A stretch of DNA of 64,000 nt from Streptomyces toyocaensis (GCF_000725125.1 NZ_JFCB01000009.1:124001-188000); one strand, 5' to 3'; positions 26,087 through 35,035 are shown, counted from the first letter of the stretch. Made by a program: numbers and translations. Notes: generated by a model not told the origin, from the letters alone.

Positions 26087-26515
26087 TCAGGCGGCGGTCC
26101 GCCCGGCCCGCCCGTGCAGCACCAGGTAGAAGGTCTGCAGGGACTCCTGACGGCCCGCCTCGAACCGGTTGTGCACCTTGCCGACCGGGTTCCAGACGCG
26201 GCCGTCCGGCATCCGCACCCCGACCGACTGGCCGAAGTACGCGCGCTGGTCCTCGTCGAAGTCCACCCACACGCCGCCCGCGCGGCGCACCAGCACCTCA
26301 CCGACGTACGCGCCGAGCCCGAACAGCGTCCCACGCACCCGTTCACGGTCGGCCCCGCCCTTGCGCAGCCCGTCGACCAGGGCGTCCACGACGCGCAGGC
26401 TGGCGACGGAGTAGTCCAGCGGGAGCCGGCTGCGGGCGGTCGTCCGGGTGACGAAGTCCGCCGCGTACGGACGCATCTGTCGCGCGCCCGGCGCTCGCTC
26501 GTCCGCCCCTTCCAT
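26087..26515 (-). CDS. Conserved hypothetical protein, paralogue of 29633-30046
   Basis: About 142 residues, soluble, no signal peptide. Recognisable conserved blocks are LPLDYSVASLRVVDALVDGLR, GLGAYVGEVLVRRAGGVWV and VRMPDGRVWNPVGK; the same three blocks occur in the protein at 29633-30046. The GAYxGEV segment is seen in several small bacterial families of unknown role. ATG at 26515, with an alternative upstream start at 26572. It is 34 nt from the DUF3152 gene and divergent from the PGRP gene. No function can be assigned. Confidence 0.75.
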   Translation of the reverse strand: MEGADERAPGARQMRPYAADFVTRTTARSRLPLDYSVASLRVVDALVDGLRKGGADRERVRGTLFGLGAYVGEVLVRRAGGVWVDFDEDQRAYFGQSVGVRMPDGRVWNPVGKVHNRFEAGRQESLQTFYLVLHGRAGRTAA

Positions 26516-26749
26516 GGGACACCGCCCCTCCGCTCGGCTGCCGGGGCCCCGGGCGGGTCCCCGGCAGACCAAGCGGGCGCCGCGCCACGATCGTCACGGG
26601 TCACGGACGTGGCGATCCCCACACGGTCAACTCGCAGTCCCTGTACAACTTTTCGACCTCTCGTACGTCCGTGAAGGCCCGTCGGGGGGATGCACGGGTC
26701 CCGTGACCACGACTGTGACGTTTGGCCAGCACTTGGCGCTGTGTGAGTG

Positions 26750-26768
26750 CCACCTGTGGAACAGGTGG
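26750..26768. promoter_or_regulatory. Dyad element upstream of the PGRP gene
   Basis: CCACCTGT-GGA-ACAGGTGG is a perfect 8-bp inverted repeat 32 nt upstream of the TTG start of the PGRP gene. It could be an operator or the hairpin of a leader RNA. No matching known site is recognised. Confidence 0.4.
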
Positions 26769-26799
26769 TGTCCATGTTCCTTGTCTAGGGGTGGGGTAG

Positions 26800-29493
26800 T
26801 TGAGTCCTCGCAGGACCCATGCGTACAAGCCGCTCAGCCTGAAACGGCGTGCGTGGCTGACCGTCGGAGCCGTCGTGCTCAGTGGCGCGGGCGTCGCGAC
26901 GTACGCGGTGGCCGGACAGTCGTCCGCTCCGGCCGAGACCGCGGAGAAGCCGCGCGAGCCGAGCGTCCACACGCTGAAGCTTCAGGACCGGGGTGCGGGC
27001 CGCCGCGGTCTCGACCGGCGGACCACCGACCGCTTCAGCGCGGTGCTCGTGACCTGGGACAACCCCGAGGCGGAGGCCAAGGGCACCCCCGAGGTGCGCA
27101 CCCGGGACCTGGAGACGGGCAAGTGGTCCGGCTGGCAGGAACTGGAGAACGAGGAGAACCAGGCCGACGGCGCGGAGGGCGAGCGGGCGGCCACCCGCGG
27201 CGGTACGGCCTCGGTGTGGACCGGTGACGCCGACGGTGTCGAGGTCCGGATCGTGAAGGACGACGGCACCCAGGCGGGCGGCCAGCCGGCCGGCATGGAC
27301 GTCAAGCTGCTCGACCCGGGCACGGACCCCGAGGGCGCCCCGGCGGTGGCCGACATGGACCCGGTCGCGTTCGCGGCGGAGACCACGGCCCCGGTGACCC
27401 CGGCGCCGACCGAGACGCAGACCACCGAGCCGCCGTCGTCGCCCACGGTGACGGAGACGGCCACGGACACCGCGTCCCCGACGGCGAGCGGAACCCCGTC
27501 GGAGACCGCCACTGCCACCGCGTCGCCCTCCCCGACGCCCACGGTCCCCGAGCCCCGCCCCTCGACGGTCGTGAAGCCGCCCGTCATCACGCAGGCCGAG
27601 TGGGGCGCCTCCACCGACTACGACGGCACACCGAGCTACGGCACCGAGATCAAGGCCGCCGTCGTCCACCACACCGGCGTCGACAGCGACAACGCCGTGT
27701 CCTGCGCCGACTCGCGCGCCCGGATGCGCTCCATCCAGCAGGAGCACTTCGCACGCGGCTACTACGACATCGGCTACAACTTCGTCGTCGACCGCTGCGG
27801 CCAGATCTTCGAGGGCCGCAGCGGCGGCATGGACCTGCCGGTGGTCGGCGCCCACGACGTGGGCTTCAACACCGACACGCTCGGCATCTCGTACATCGGC
27901 AACTTCGAGAGCGCGCACCCGAGCCGGGCCGCGATGGACTCCATCGCGCGTGTCGTGGCCTGGAAGTTCGGGATGTACGGCATCGACCCGACCGGCACGG
28001 TCACGCTGACCTCCGGCACGGACGCCGGGGTGAGCGGCAACAAGATCGACAAGGGTGAGTCGGTCACCCTGCCGCGGGTCTTCGGCCACCGGGACACCAA
28101 CTACACGGCCTGCCCGGGCCTCAACCTGTACCCGAAGCTGTCGCGGATCGCCGCGCTCGCGAAGACGCCGGGCATCTCGCACGCCCTGGCCACCTCGGAC
28201 CACAACCGGGACGGCCTCGCCGACCTGGTCGCGGGCACCCCGAAGGCCCTCAGCGGCGCCGGCAGCGTCACCGTCGTCCCCGGCGGGGTCGACGGTCCGG
28301 TCTCCGGTGCCGCCAGCACCCTCTCGCAGAACAGCACCGGCGTGTCCGGCAACAACGAGAACGGTGACGCCTTCGGCACCTCCACGGCCTGGGGCGACGT
28401 CAACGGCGACGGTCACGCCGACCTCGCGATCGGCGCCCCCGGCGAGGACCACACCTACGCCGACCGCGGCTCGGTCGTGGTGATGTACGGCCCGGCGCTG
28501 AACACCGGTTTCGGGTACACCACCTCGGGCGTCACCGGCTCCGGCGCGAAGCTCGGCTCCGCGGTCGCCGTCGGCGACTTCAACGGCGACGGCAAGGCCG
28601 ACGTGTTCGCGGCCGGTTCCGGCAACGGCGGCAACTGGAACGCCCGTCACACCGACGGCGCCACCAAGTACGGCACGCTCACCGGCTCCACGGGGTCCCT
28701 GTCCTACCTGGACGCCGCGAGCGGCGACTTCAACCGGGACGGCTACGGGGACGTCGCCCTCAACTACCGCGACACCGGCGGCATCGGCCGCGTCGTCCGC
28801 TTCGCGGGCTCCGCGTCCGGCCTGGCGAAGGTGGGCGTCATCTCGGTCAAGGGCGGGCGCTCCATCGCCGCGGGCGACTTCAACGGCAACGGCTACGACG
28901 ACATCGTCATCGGCCAGCCGTACACCGCCGAGTCCGGCAGCGCGTCCGGCGGTCAGATCACCATGCTGCTGGGCACGTCCAGCGGGTTCACCACCACCGG
29001 CATGAGGACGATCCACCAGGACACCTCGGGCGTCCCCGGCGGCGGTGAGGCCGGCGACGCGCTGGGCATCTCCGTCTCGGCCGGCGACTTCAACGGCGAC
29101 GGCTACGCGGACGTGCTGGCCGGCGCCCTCGGTGAGGACCTCACCCGCGACGGCGTCAACCGAAAGGACGCGGGCAGCGCGATCCTGTTCCGGGGCAGTT
29201 CCTCCGGCATCAGCGGGTCCGGTTCGCTGTTCGTCTCCCAGGACACCTCCGGCATCCCCGGTGCCACGGAGTCCGGTGACCGGTTCGGATCGGCGGTCTC
29301 CCTGACGGACCTGTCCGGCTACGGCCGCGCGGACCTGACGTTCGGCGCCGAGGGCGAGGACACGTGGGACGGAGCGGTCCTGTACCTCCCGAGCAACAGC
29401 TCCGGACTCGGCTACAACTCCACCGTCTTCTACGGCAGGAGTGCGTTCGGGCTGGCGACGGACGTGCGGCTGGGCCAGACGCTGACACCGTGA
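26800..29493 (+). CDS. Secreted N-acetylmuramoyl-L-alanine amidase (PGRP) with FG-GAP/VCBS repeats
   Basis: Large extracellular wall hydrolase of 897 residues. Order: Sec-type signal or anchor (about 15-40), an N-terminal domain (50-180), a Thr/Pro/Ser linker (195-255), and a PGRP/amidase_2 domain (265-450) with zinc-ligand candidates in VVHHTG, GHRDTNYTACPG and the Tyr in IGYNFVVD. After that come about seven FG-GAP repeats such as DVNGDGHADLAIGAPGED and DFNGDGYADVLAGALGED, which bind calcium and build a beta-propeller. It cleaves the lactyl-peptide bond of peptidoglycan. The TTG at 26800 follows a G-rich site; no better start keeps the signal peptide. A very strong terminator follows at 29508. 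Confidence 0.93.
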   Translation: MSPRRTHAYKPLSLKRRAWLTVGAVVLSGAGVATYAVAGQSSAPAETAEKPREPSVHTLKLQDRGAGRRGLDRRTTDRFSAVLVTWDNPEAEAKGTPEVRTRDLETGKWSGWQELENEENQADGAEGERAATRGGTASVWTGDADGVEVRIVKDDGTQAGGQPAGMDVKLLDPGTDPEGAPAVADMDPVAFAAETTAPVTPAPTETQTTEPPSSPTVTETATDTASPTASGTPSETATATASPSPTPTVPEPRPSTVVKPPVITQAEWGASTDYDGTPSYGTEIKAAVVHHTGVDSDNAVSCADSRARMRSIQQEHFARGYYDIGYNFVVDRCGQIFEGRSGGMDLPVVGAHDVGFNTDTLGISYIGNFESAHPSRAAMDSIARVVAWKFGMYGIDPTGTVTLTSGTDAGVSGNKIDKGESVTLPRVFGHRDTNYTACPGLNLYPKLSRIAALAKTPGISHALATSDHNRDGLADLVAGTPKALSGAGSVTVVPGGVDGPVSGAASTLSQNSTGVSGNNENGDAFGTSTAWGDVNGDGHADLAIGAPGEDHTYADRGSVVVMYGPALNTGFGYTTSGVTGSGAKLGSAVAVGDFNGDGKADVFAAGSGNGGNWNARHTDGATKYGTLTGSTGSLSYLDAASGDFNRDGYGDVALNYRDTGGIGRVVRFAGSASGLAKVGVISVKGGRSIAAGDFNGNGYDDIVIGQPYTAESGSASGGQITMLLGTSSGFTTTGMRTIHQDTSGVPGGGEAGDALGISVSAGDFNGDGYADVLAGALGEDLTRDGVNRKDAGSAILFRGSSSGISGSGSLFVSQDTSGIPGATESGDRFGSAVSLTDLSGYGRADLTFGAEGEDTWDGAVLYLPSNSSGLGYNSTVFYGRSAFGLATDVRLGQTLTP

Positions 29494-29507
29494 CGCGCTG
29501 ACGGCGA

Positions 29508-29546
29508 CGGCCGGGGTCCCGCGCGACGCGCGCGGGACCCCGGCCG
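29508..29546 (+). terminator. Perfect 18-bp hairpin after the PGRP gene
   Basis: CGGCCGGGGTCCCGCGCG and its exact complement surround a 3-nt loop (ACG), beginning 15 nt after the stop codon. It is the longest uninterrupted stem I found in the window. Confidence 0.85.
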
Positions 29547-29632
29547 CTCCGTGTCCGTCCCGGCCGCGGCGGGCCACCGGCCGGGACGGGCACGGGAAGA
29601 CGTCACACCGCGCGCGGCCGGGGCGCGCCGCG

Positions 29633-30046
29633 TCACCGGCGCGGTTCGCCGCCGGTCGCGTCCCGGCACAGCAGCCGCAGGGACCCGTCGTGGGTGTAGC
29701 AGCGCCGGGCCTCCTCGATCGGGTCCCACAGGCGCCCGTCGGGGGTGCGCACCCAGTGGTCGCCGCCGGAGGACCACCACTCCCCTCCGGCCTGGCGCAC
29801 GATCACCTCACCGGCGTACGCGCCGAATCCGCGCAGCACCAGCTCCACGGCGGCGAACGGGGCCGCCTCCCGGCGTATGTCCTCGATCACCCGGTCGACG
29901 CTCCACAGACTGCGCGCCGAGTAGTCGAGGCGCAGCCGTGCCCCTTCGCGCATCGCCGCCACCGCGTCCGCCGCCCAGCGGGCCGGCTTCGTCGCGGCCG
30001 AGGGCCTGGTCTCCTGCTGTGTCGTCACAGTCGTCGCAGTCGTCAC
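29633..30046 (-). CDS. Conserved hypothetical protein, paralogue of 26087-26515
   Basis: About 137 residues. It shares LRLDYSARSLWSVD, FGAYAGEVIVRQAGGEW and VRTPDGRLWDP with the small protein on the other side of the PGRP gene. No membrane segment or signal is visible. The start is uncertain: GTG at 30046 lies very close to GAGG, and GTG at 30028 is the alternative. The two paralogues face the same way and bracket the amidase gene, which may indicate an inserted amidase or a related role. Function unknown. Confidence 0.65.
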   Translation of the reverse strand: MTTATTVTTQQETRPSAATKPARWAADAVAAMREGARLRLDYSARSLWSVDRVIEDIRREAAPFAAVELVLRGFGAYAGEVIVRQAGGEWWSSGGDHWVRTPDGRLWDPIEEARRCYTHDGSLRLLCRDATGGEPRR

Positions 30047-30206
30047 ATCCTCAAGAGCGCTGCGGCGAAGCGTTTCGTCACCCGGATTCCGGGGGTTCCC
30101 GCAACAGGCGCAGGACCGCCCCACGACGGGCGCAGGACCGCCCCGGACGGTCACGGGACCCGCCGAACCCGGCGGCCGCGGGTGGGCAGGGCCGGGCCCG
30201 GGGCCG

Positions 30207-30767
30207 TCAGCCGTCCCTGCGGCTGCGGCGGGACACCGCGGCGCGCAGCACCCGCCGTCCCTCCGTCGCCACCTCCAGCGCCCCGCGCAGCCCCGCCGGG
30301 CCGTGGGCGGACAGGACTTCCAGCACGGTGATCTGACGGCGCAGTTCGGCGGCGAGCAGCGGCGAGAGTGCCTCCGCGGCGCCCTCCCGGCACGCGTCGG
30401 CCGGGCCGGTGTCCTCGGCGGCGCCGCCGTCCAGCAGCCGGTGGATCCGCAGCGCGGCGAGGGAGCAGGCGTCGGCCCAGTCGCGCAGCCCCGCGGCGGA
30501 CGGCTCCGCGGGGGCGGTGGCGAGCATCCGGTGCGCGAGCACCACGGCCTCGTCCGCGCCGTCCGCCGCGGCGTCCAGCGTGCCGCGCGTCTGCTCCAGC
30601 CGTTCGCTCCAGGCGCCGGGGGCGGCGTCCGCCGCGAGGCTCGCCCACAGCGGGCGCAGCACCTCGTCGTCACCGCCCAGCAGCGGCACGCACCGGTCCA
30701 AACAAGCCAACCCGCTCACGGCCAGCCCACGCTCGTCGGCCTGTGCGATCAGTTCCACCAGGCTCAT
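30207..30767 (-). CDS. Hypothetical helical protein
   Basis: A 186-residue product with no recognised domain. It is Ala/Leu/Arg-rich and probably all-helical (MSLVELIAQADERGLAVSGL, RLEQTRGTLDAAADGADEAV, LRRQITVLEVLSAHGP). The ATG at 30767 has GAGGCG 5 nt upstream, which supports expression. It lies about 110 nt downstream of another hypothetical gene, in the same direction. Confidence 0.65.
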   Translation of the reverse strand: MSLVELIAQADERGLAVSGLACLDRCVPLLGGDDEVLRPLWASLAADAAPGAWSERLEQTRGTLDAAADGADEAVVLAHRMLATAPAEPSAAGLRDWADACSLAALRIHRLLDGGAAEDTGPADACREGAAEALSPLLAAELRRQITVLEVLSAHGPAGLRGALEVATEGRRVLRAAVSRRSRRDG

Positions 30768-30875
30768 CCACGCCTCCCACTGGGGGTCGTCACAGGCCCC
30801 GGACGAGGCCCTTCGCGGGCCTCTTCCCCTACGGAGCCCGCATTTCCCCTTACTGCGTGCGACGGGCCGGGAGTG

Positions 30876-31382
30876 TCACTGGGGCACCACGCCGAGCCGG
30901 TCGAGAAGACGGAAGAAGAGGTTTTCGGCCATCGGACCGGGGGTGGACTGCAGCACCTCGGCCACCTCCTCGGCGGACACGGTGTGCCCCGCCTCCTCGG
31001 CCCAGAAGACGGCGCGCTCGGCGGCGTCGGCGGGCTCCAGGAAGTAGTCGTCCACGGTGAGCCCCTCCTGCTGCCCGTCGAGGTAGCCGGCCATGGCGTC
31101 CCGCGCCAGGCAGGTCGTCCACGCCCCGCTCTCCGGGGACGCCGCCTCCACCACCACGCAGTCGCTGTCCATGACGTATCCGAACAGCGCGGGCGCACCG
31201 GTCTCCCGGGCCAGGTCGTTCATGTTCCCGATGTCGCCCTCGCCGCCCGGGTACTCCCACACCTGCCATCCGTCCGGCGCGGAGGTGCGCAGGGTCATGC
31301 CCCCGGCCGCACCGGCCAGCGCGTCCAGTTCGGCGAGCGGCCGCTCCCCGCGGCCCACGACGAAGTACCCCCAGTAGCCCAT
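30876..31382 (-). CDS. Hypothetical protein of the MGYWGYFVV type
   Basis: A 168-residue soluble protein starting MGYWGYFVVGRGERPL, a conserved opening I associate with actinobacterial proteins of unknown function. Other features are GWQVWEYPGGEGDIGNMNDLA, GYVMDSDCVVVEAASPE and an acidic C-terminal half ending ENLFFRLLDRLGVVPQ. ATG at 31382; the frame is open much further upstream into the hexosaminidase region but only this start fits. No function assigned. It may be co-transcribed with the hypothetical gene at 30207. Confidence 0.72.
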   Translation of the reverse strand: MGYWGYFVVGRGERPLAELDALAGAAGGMTLRTSAPDGWQVWEYPGGEGDIGNMNDLARETGAPALFGYVMDSDCVVVEAASPESGAWTTCLARDAMAGYLDGQQEGLTVDDYFLEPADAAERAVFWAEEAGHTVSAEEVAEVLQSTPGPMAENLFFRLLDRLGVVPQ

Positions 31383-31492
31383 GTGCCGGTGTTCCCCCCG
31401 TGTGTCGGTTCGGATCACCAGAACACCACCACAGTCGCACGGAGTTCGCAGGCTTATGCGGCAATCCGTCCGCGGACGGTGAGGAGCGGCGG

Positions 31493-33202
31493 TCAGCCCA
31501 GTTCGTCCGCCAGCTTCCGGAACTCCGCCCAGGACAGGCCGGGCTCGTCGGGGTCCCACAGCTTCTGCACGGTCGCCCGCAGCGGCATGCGGATGCCGGC
31601 CGCCACCTGCGCCTGGGTCTGGGACCGTGGCAGGTCGCCCCAGACGGCGAACGACCCGCCGAGGATCTGGTCGTCGTACCGCTCGGGCACGGCGGTGGTG
31701 CCGCGCAGCACCCGCGGCGTCCACTGCTCGTAGATCCGTTCCCCCGTCGGGTAGACGAAGGTCAGGGGCTCGCCGAGCACGTAGTAGAGGAACTCGTCGT
31801 TGTAGTTGACGACCTCGCGGCCCTCTTCGAGGTACTCGGCCGGCTGCCGGGCGCCGATCTCCTTGCCGGTCCAGTAGGCGACCTGGATGTCCTTCGCGGC
31901 CCGCACCGACCCGTCCCGGAAGAAGCCGTCGTTCCAGGCGCGGGGCGTGCGGCCGTGGGCGCGGACGGTGGCGGCCCGGTCGTTGAGCCACCCGGTGGCC
32001 AGGTCCTCCACGGTCGCGCCGGAGCCGTACTTCCCCCGCGCGGCGGCGGCCAGGTCCGGGAACGACGCCTCGGGGTCGTCCACCACCAGTGCCTGGTACT
32101 CGTCGCCGCCGAGGTGCCACGGGGCGCCGGGGAAGAGCCCGGCGTACTCCTTCAGCAGATCGTCGACGATCCGGGCGGACCGGGGGTCGGAGATGTCGAC
32201 CGCGCCGCGCACGGCCCCGCCGCCCACGTCGCGGAGCTGGAGGTCCGGGTGGGCGGCGAGGACCGCGCCGAGGTGCCCGGGCGAGTCGATCTCGGGCACG
32301 ACGGTGATGTGCCGGCTCGCCGCGAGGCCGACGATCCTCTTGACCTGCGCCTTGGTCAGGTGGTCCGCGGACACGATCTCCGGGTGCGAGTCGGACGCGA
32401 TGCGGAAGCCCTGGTCGTCGGAGAAGTGCAGGCCGATCTCGTTGAACTTCAGGTCGCCGAGCTCGCGGATCCGGTCCTCGATCCAGTCGGCGTCGTAGTG
32501 CTTGCGCGCGATGTCCAGCATCAGTCCGCGCCGCTGTTTGGCGGGCTCGTCGCGCACCACGCCCTCGGGGGTGGCGCCGGTGCCCTTCACCGACTGCTTG
32601 AGCGTGCGGGTGCCGTAGAACACGCCCGCCTCCGCGGGGGCGGTGACGGTCACCCGTCCGCCCCGCACGGTCATCGTGTACGACTCGGGGTTCGCGCCGG
32701 CGCCGCGGTTCAGCTCCAGCCGGAGGTCCCCGTCCCGCTCGTCGTCCTTCCCGCCCGCGTACGTCAGCCCCAGCTCCCCCGCTATCAGCCGGCCCTCGTC
32801 GGCCAGCACCGGATCGGCCACGATTACCCGGTGGTCCCGCGCCGGGCGCCACCCCGGTCCGCGCTCCGGCGTGTGCGCGCGGACGGCGGGTATGGTGCGC
32901 GGCTCCTTCGACAGGGGGAAGAGGCGGCTGGGGCTCGGACGGGGACTCGCTCCGGGCGTCGTCCCGGCGGCCTCGTCCGCGCCGCCGGGGCTCTCCGCGG
33001 AGGACGCCGGCGTCGGCCCCGCGGACCCGCCGTCGCCGCCGGAGGCGGCCCACAGGCCGAGGCTCACGCCGGACGCGGCCACCAGCGCTCCCGCGGCGAC
33101 GGCCGCGACCAGCACCCGTCGCTCCCTCACCGCCCCCGTCACCGAGCGCCGCCTGTGCTGCCTGTCCTGCCTGTGCCGCCTGTGCTGCCTGTGCTGACTC
33201 AC
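31493..33202 (-). CDS. Family GH20 beta-N-acetylhexosaminidase, membrane-anchored or secreted
   Basis: Removes terminal GlcNAc/GalNAc residues from chitin or wall-derived oligosaccharides outside the cell. About 569 residues: basic N-terminus with a Gln-His-Arg repeat, a hydrophobic anchor near residues 30-52, a Ser/Pro/Gly linker, the GH20b domain (about 115-225) and a GH20 catalytic barrel (about 230-530). The catalytic Asp-Glu pair lies in WHLGGDEYQ; supporting motifs are RGLMLDIARKHY and PEIDSPGHLGA. The start is doubtful because GTG at 33202 makes the repeat part of the protein; GTG codons at about residues 21-31 would still keep the anchor. Confidence 0.92.
   Translation of the reverse strand: MSQHRQHRRHRQDRQHRRRSVTGAVRERRVLVAAVAAGALVAASGVSLGLWAASGGDGGSAGPTPASSAESPGGADEAAGTTPGASPRPSPSRLFPLSKEPRTIPAVRAHTPERGPGWRPARDHRVIVADPVLADEGRLIAGELGLTYAGGKDDERDGDLRLELNRGAGANPESYTMTVRGGRVTVTAPAEAGVFYGTRTLKQSVKGTGATPEGVVRDEPAKQRRGLMLDIARKHYDADWIEDRIRELGDLKFNEIGLHFSDDQGFRIASDSHPEIVSADHLTKAQVKRIVGLAASRHITVVPEIDSPGHLGAVLAAHPDLQLRDVGGGAVRGAVDISDPRSARIVDDLLKEYAGLFPGAPWHLGGDEYQALVVDDPEASFPDLAAAARGKYGSGATVEDLATGWLNDRAATVRAHGRTPRAWNDGFFRDGSVRAAKDIQVAYWTGKEIGARQPAEYLEEGREVVNYNDEFLYYVLGEPLTFVYPTGERIYEQWTPRVLRGTTAVPERYDDQILGGSFAVWGDLPRSQTQAQVAAGIRMPLRATVQKLWDPDEPGLSWAEFRKLADELG
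33152..33196. repeat. Five-copy 9-bp tandem repeat at the 5' end of the GH20 gene
   Basis: Five adjacent copies of CCTGTGCTG, two with one substitution. If translated from GTG at 33202 it encodes Gln-His-Arg units. A 9-bp unit keeps the reading frame whatever the copy number, so length could vary between strains. Confidence 0.75.
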
Positions 33203-33315
33203 CCCGCCAACGTACGACCCATTCGGGTGAGGGGCGTCGACGAGCCGTTCTCAAACTCTGCCGTACGGGTGAATCAGGGGTACCGATCGGACACCTCCCG
33301 GACTCACTCGATAAC

Positions 33316-33978
33316 GTGACGTCACCACTCTCACAGCATCTTCCACCGACACACACGCGACGCCCACGAGGACCCACGCTGCCCGCGCACCGTCTCCCAG
33401 ACCTCCCCGGCCGAGTCGCCATACCCGCGCAGTCCCGCGGCGCGCCCGGCACCACGTCCCCGCTCGCGTGGTTCAACACCGCCCCCGACCGGGACGCCGA
33501 GCGCGCCCTGCTGGCCTGTCTGCACAGCCCGCGCTGGGCCCTGCTCCTCGCCGGCCACCGCCCGTATCCCGACGTGGCGTCCCTCCTGGCGGCCTCGGAC
33601 GAGGCGACCTACGACCTCTCCCCCGGAGAGGTCGCCGAGGCCCTGTCCGCCGAGGCCCTCCCCTCCCTCCCCGAGGACACCTACACGGCCGCCCACACGG
33701 CGCTGACCGCGGCCCACGCGGCGTACGAGGCCAGGTTCGGCCACGTGTTCGTCATCTGCCTGGACGGGGTTCCCGACGACGAGGTCCTGGACCGGGTCCT
33801 GGAGGACATCCGGTCACGATTGGCGAACGATCCCGAGGACGAGCGAGCGGTCGCCGCCGACCAGCTCCGGCTCCTCGCCAGGGAGCGGCTGACCGCCACC
33901 CTGGGGGCACGGGGAACCACGCGACCGGCCACCAACGGGTCCATACCCGGCGAAAACGACAAAACCCCACCCCCGTAG
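33316..33978 (+). CDS. OHCU-decarboxylase-like protein without the catalytic HPxIG motif
   Basis: Resembles 2-oxo-4-hydroxy-4-carboxy-5-ureidoimidazoline decarboxylase (PF09349), the third enzyme of urate oxidation: LAWFNTAPDRDAERALLACLHSPRW, GHRPYPDVASLLAASDEA, ARFGHVFVICLDGVP and RLANDPEDERAVAADQLRLLARERL align with the family. The segment that should hold the catalytic His (HPRIG) and the following SxxEQ helix is replaced by a shorter ALPSLPEDTYTAAH stretch. It may therefore not be a decarboxylase. 220 residues from GTG at 33316, with no ribosome site. It lies 170 nt upstream of sdhC, not with other purine genes. Confidence 0.62.
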   Translation: MTSPLSQHLPPTHTRRPRGPTLPAHRLPDLPGRVAIPAQSRGAPGTTSPLAWFNTAPDRDAERALLACLHSPRWALLLAGHRPYPDVASLLAASDEATYDLSPGEVAEALSAEALPSLPEDTYTAAHTALTAAHAAYEARFGHVFVICLDGVPDDEVLDRVLEDIRSRLANDPEDERAVAADQLRLLARERLTATLGARGTTRPATNGSIPGENDKTPPP

Positions 33979-34147
33979 CCCGGCCCGCACTCCTTTGAGT
34001 GCAACTTTGATCACACCGGCAGGCCCCCCGTCAGCGCCGCAGACACACGTCGCTACCATGCTGGGGGCCGGTGGACCGTACCCGGCCGGGCCCGACCGAC
34101 AAGGAAAGCCGGCGCGGCCCCAATCCCCGCTCCCGGAGGAAATTTCC

Positions 34148-34528
34148 GTGCCGGCTGGAACGCTGTACCGCGGCCGGGAAGGAATGTGGTCCTGGGTGGC
34201 TCACCGAGTCACCGGCGTCCTCATCTTCTTCTTCCTGTTCGTGCACGTGCTGGACACCGCTCTCGTGCGGGTGTCCCCCGAGGCCTACGACACCGTCGTG
34301 GCCACGTACAAGACGCCGATCGTCGCGCTGCTGGAGTACGGCCTCGTCGCCGCCATCCTCTTCCACGCGCTCAACGGCCTGCGTGTCATCGCCGTCGACT
34401 TCTGGGTCAAGGGCGCCCGCTACCAGAAGCAGATGCTCTGGACCGTCGTCGCCCTGTGGCTCGTGCTGATGATCGGGGCGATCTACCCCGTGCTCGGCCA
34501 CGCCGCTCGTGAACTGTTCGGGAGCTGA
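34148..34528 (+). CDS. sdhC: Succinate dehydrogenase cytochrome b556 subunit
   Basis: Membrane anchor subunit of complex II that helps bind haem b and quinone. 126 residues with three hydrophobic helices: WVAHRVTGVLIFFFLFVHVLDTAL, ALLEYGLVAAILFHALNGLRV, and MLWTVVALWLVLMIGAIYPVL. The SdhC signature H-R-x-T-G lies in AHRVTG, and a haem-ligand His is likely in FHALNGLR. GTG at 34148 is preceded by GGAGGAA, which fixes the start; the frame is open 51 codons upstream. It is the first gene of sdhCDAB, with sdhD 5 nt downstream. Confidence 0.95.
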   Translation: MPAGTLYRGREGMWSWVAHRVTGVLIFFFLFVHVLDTALVRVSPEAYDTVVATYKTPIVALLEYGLVAAILFHALNGLRVIAVDFWVKGARYQKQMLWTVVALWLVLMIGAIYPVLGHAARELFGS

Positions 34529-34533
34529 CACCC

Positions 34534-35016
34534 ATGTCCACGACTGACACCACCGCCTCGGGCATCGGCCCCGTCGAGGGCGACTCGCTCTACTCCGTCG
34601 ACAACCCGGCGCCGGTCATCGAGCCCCCGCGCAAGCGGACGAAGAAGACCCCGAAGTCCACCCGGGGCAACTTCGAGCTGGCCGCCTGGCTGTTCATGCG
34701 CCTGTCCGGCGTCGTCCTGGTCGTCCTGGTCATCGGCCACCTGCTGATCCAGCTCGTGCTCGACGGCGGCGTCTCCAAGATCGGCTTCGCCTTCGTGGCC
34801 GGCCGCTGGGCCTCGCCGTTCTGGCAGGTCTGGGACCTGGCGATGCTGTGGCTCGCCATGCTGCACGGCGGCAACGGCCTGCGCACGGTCATCAACGACT
34901 ACGCCGAGCGGCCGAACACCCGGCTGTGGCTCAAGGGCCTGCTCTACACCGCCACGGTGTTCACCATCCTGCTGGGCACGCTGGTGATCTTCACCTTCGA
35001 CCCGAACATCCGCTAG
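34534..35016 (+). CDS. sdhD: Succinate dehydrogenase hydrophobic membrane anchor subunit
   Basis: Second membrane anchor of complex II, 160 residues. The first 50 residues are polar, followed by three helices ([65 protein letters not shown]). The His in VIGHLL and LHGGNGLR are candidates for haem and quinone contacts. ATG at 34534 with GGGAG about 9 nt upstream, within 6 nt of sdhC. Together with SdhC it attaches the catalytic SdhAB to the membrane. Confidence 0.94.
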   Translation: MSTTDTTASGIGPVEGDSLYSVDNPAPVIEPPRKRTKKTPKSTRGNFELAAWLFMRLSGVVLVVLVIGHLLIQLVLDGGVSKIGFAFVAGRWASPFWQVWDLAMLWLAMLHGGNGLRTVINDYAERPNTRLWLKGLLYTATVFTILLGTLVIFTFDPNIR

Positions 35017-35035
35017 GCACGGGGCTGCGAGAATC

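Noticed and set aside
26573..26799. Cyclic di-AMP (ydaO) riboswitch before the PGRP gene
   Set aside because: Wall-hydrolase genes in Streptomyces can carry this element, but the conserved core segments of the aptamer are not present here.
26785..29577. 930-codon minus-strand open frame
   Set aside because: It is an antisense shadow of the PGRP/FG-GAP gene, whose repeats give regular antisense sequence.
33995..34060. CRP- or Rex-like site upstream of sdhC
   Set aside because: GTGCAACTTTGATCAC has half-sites at the wrong spacing for the Streptomyces Crp motif, and no TGTGAA-n-TTCACA Rex site is present.
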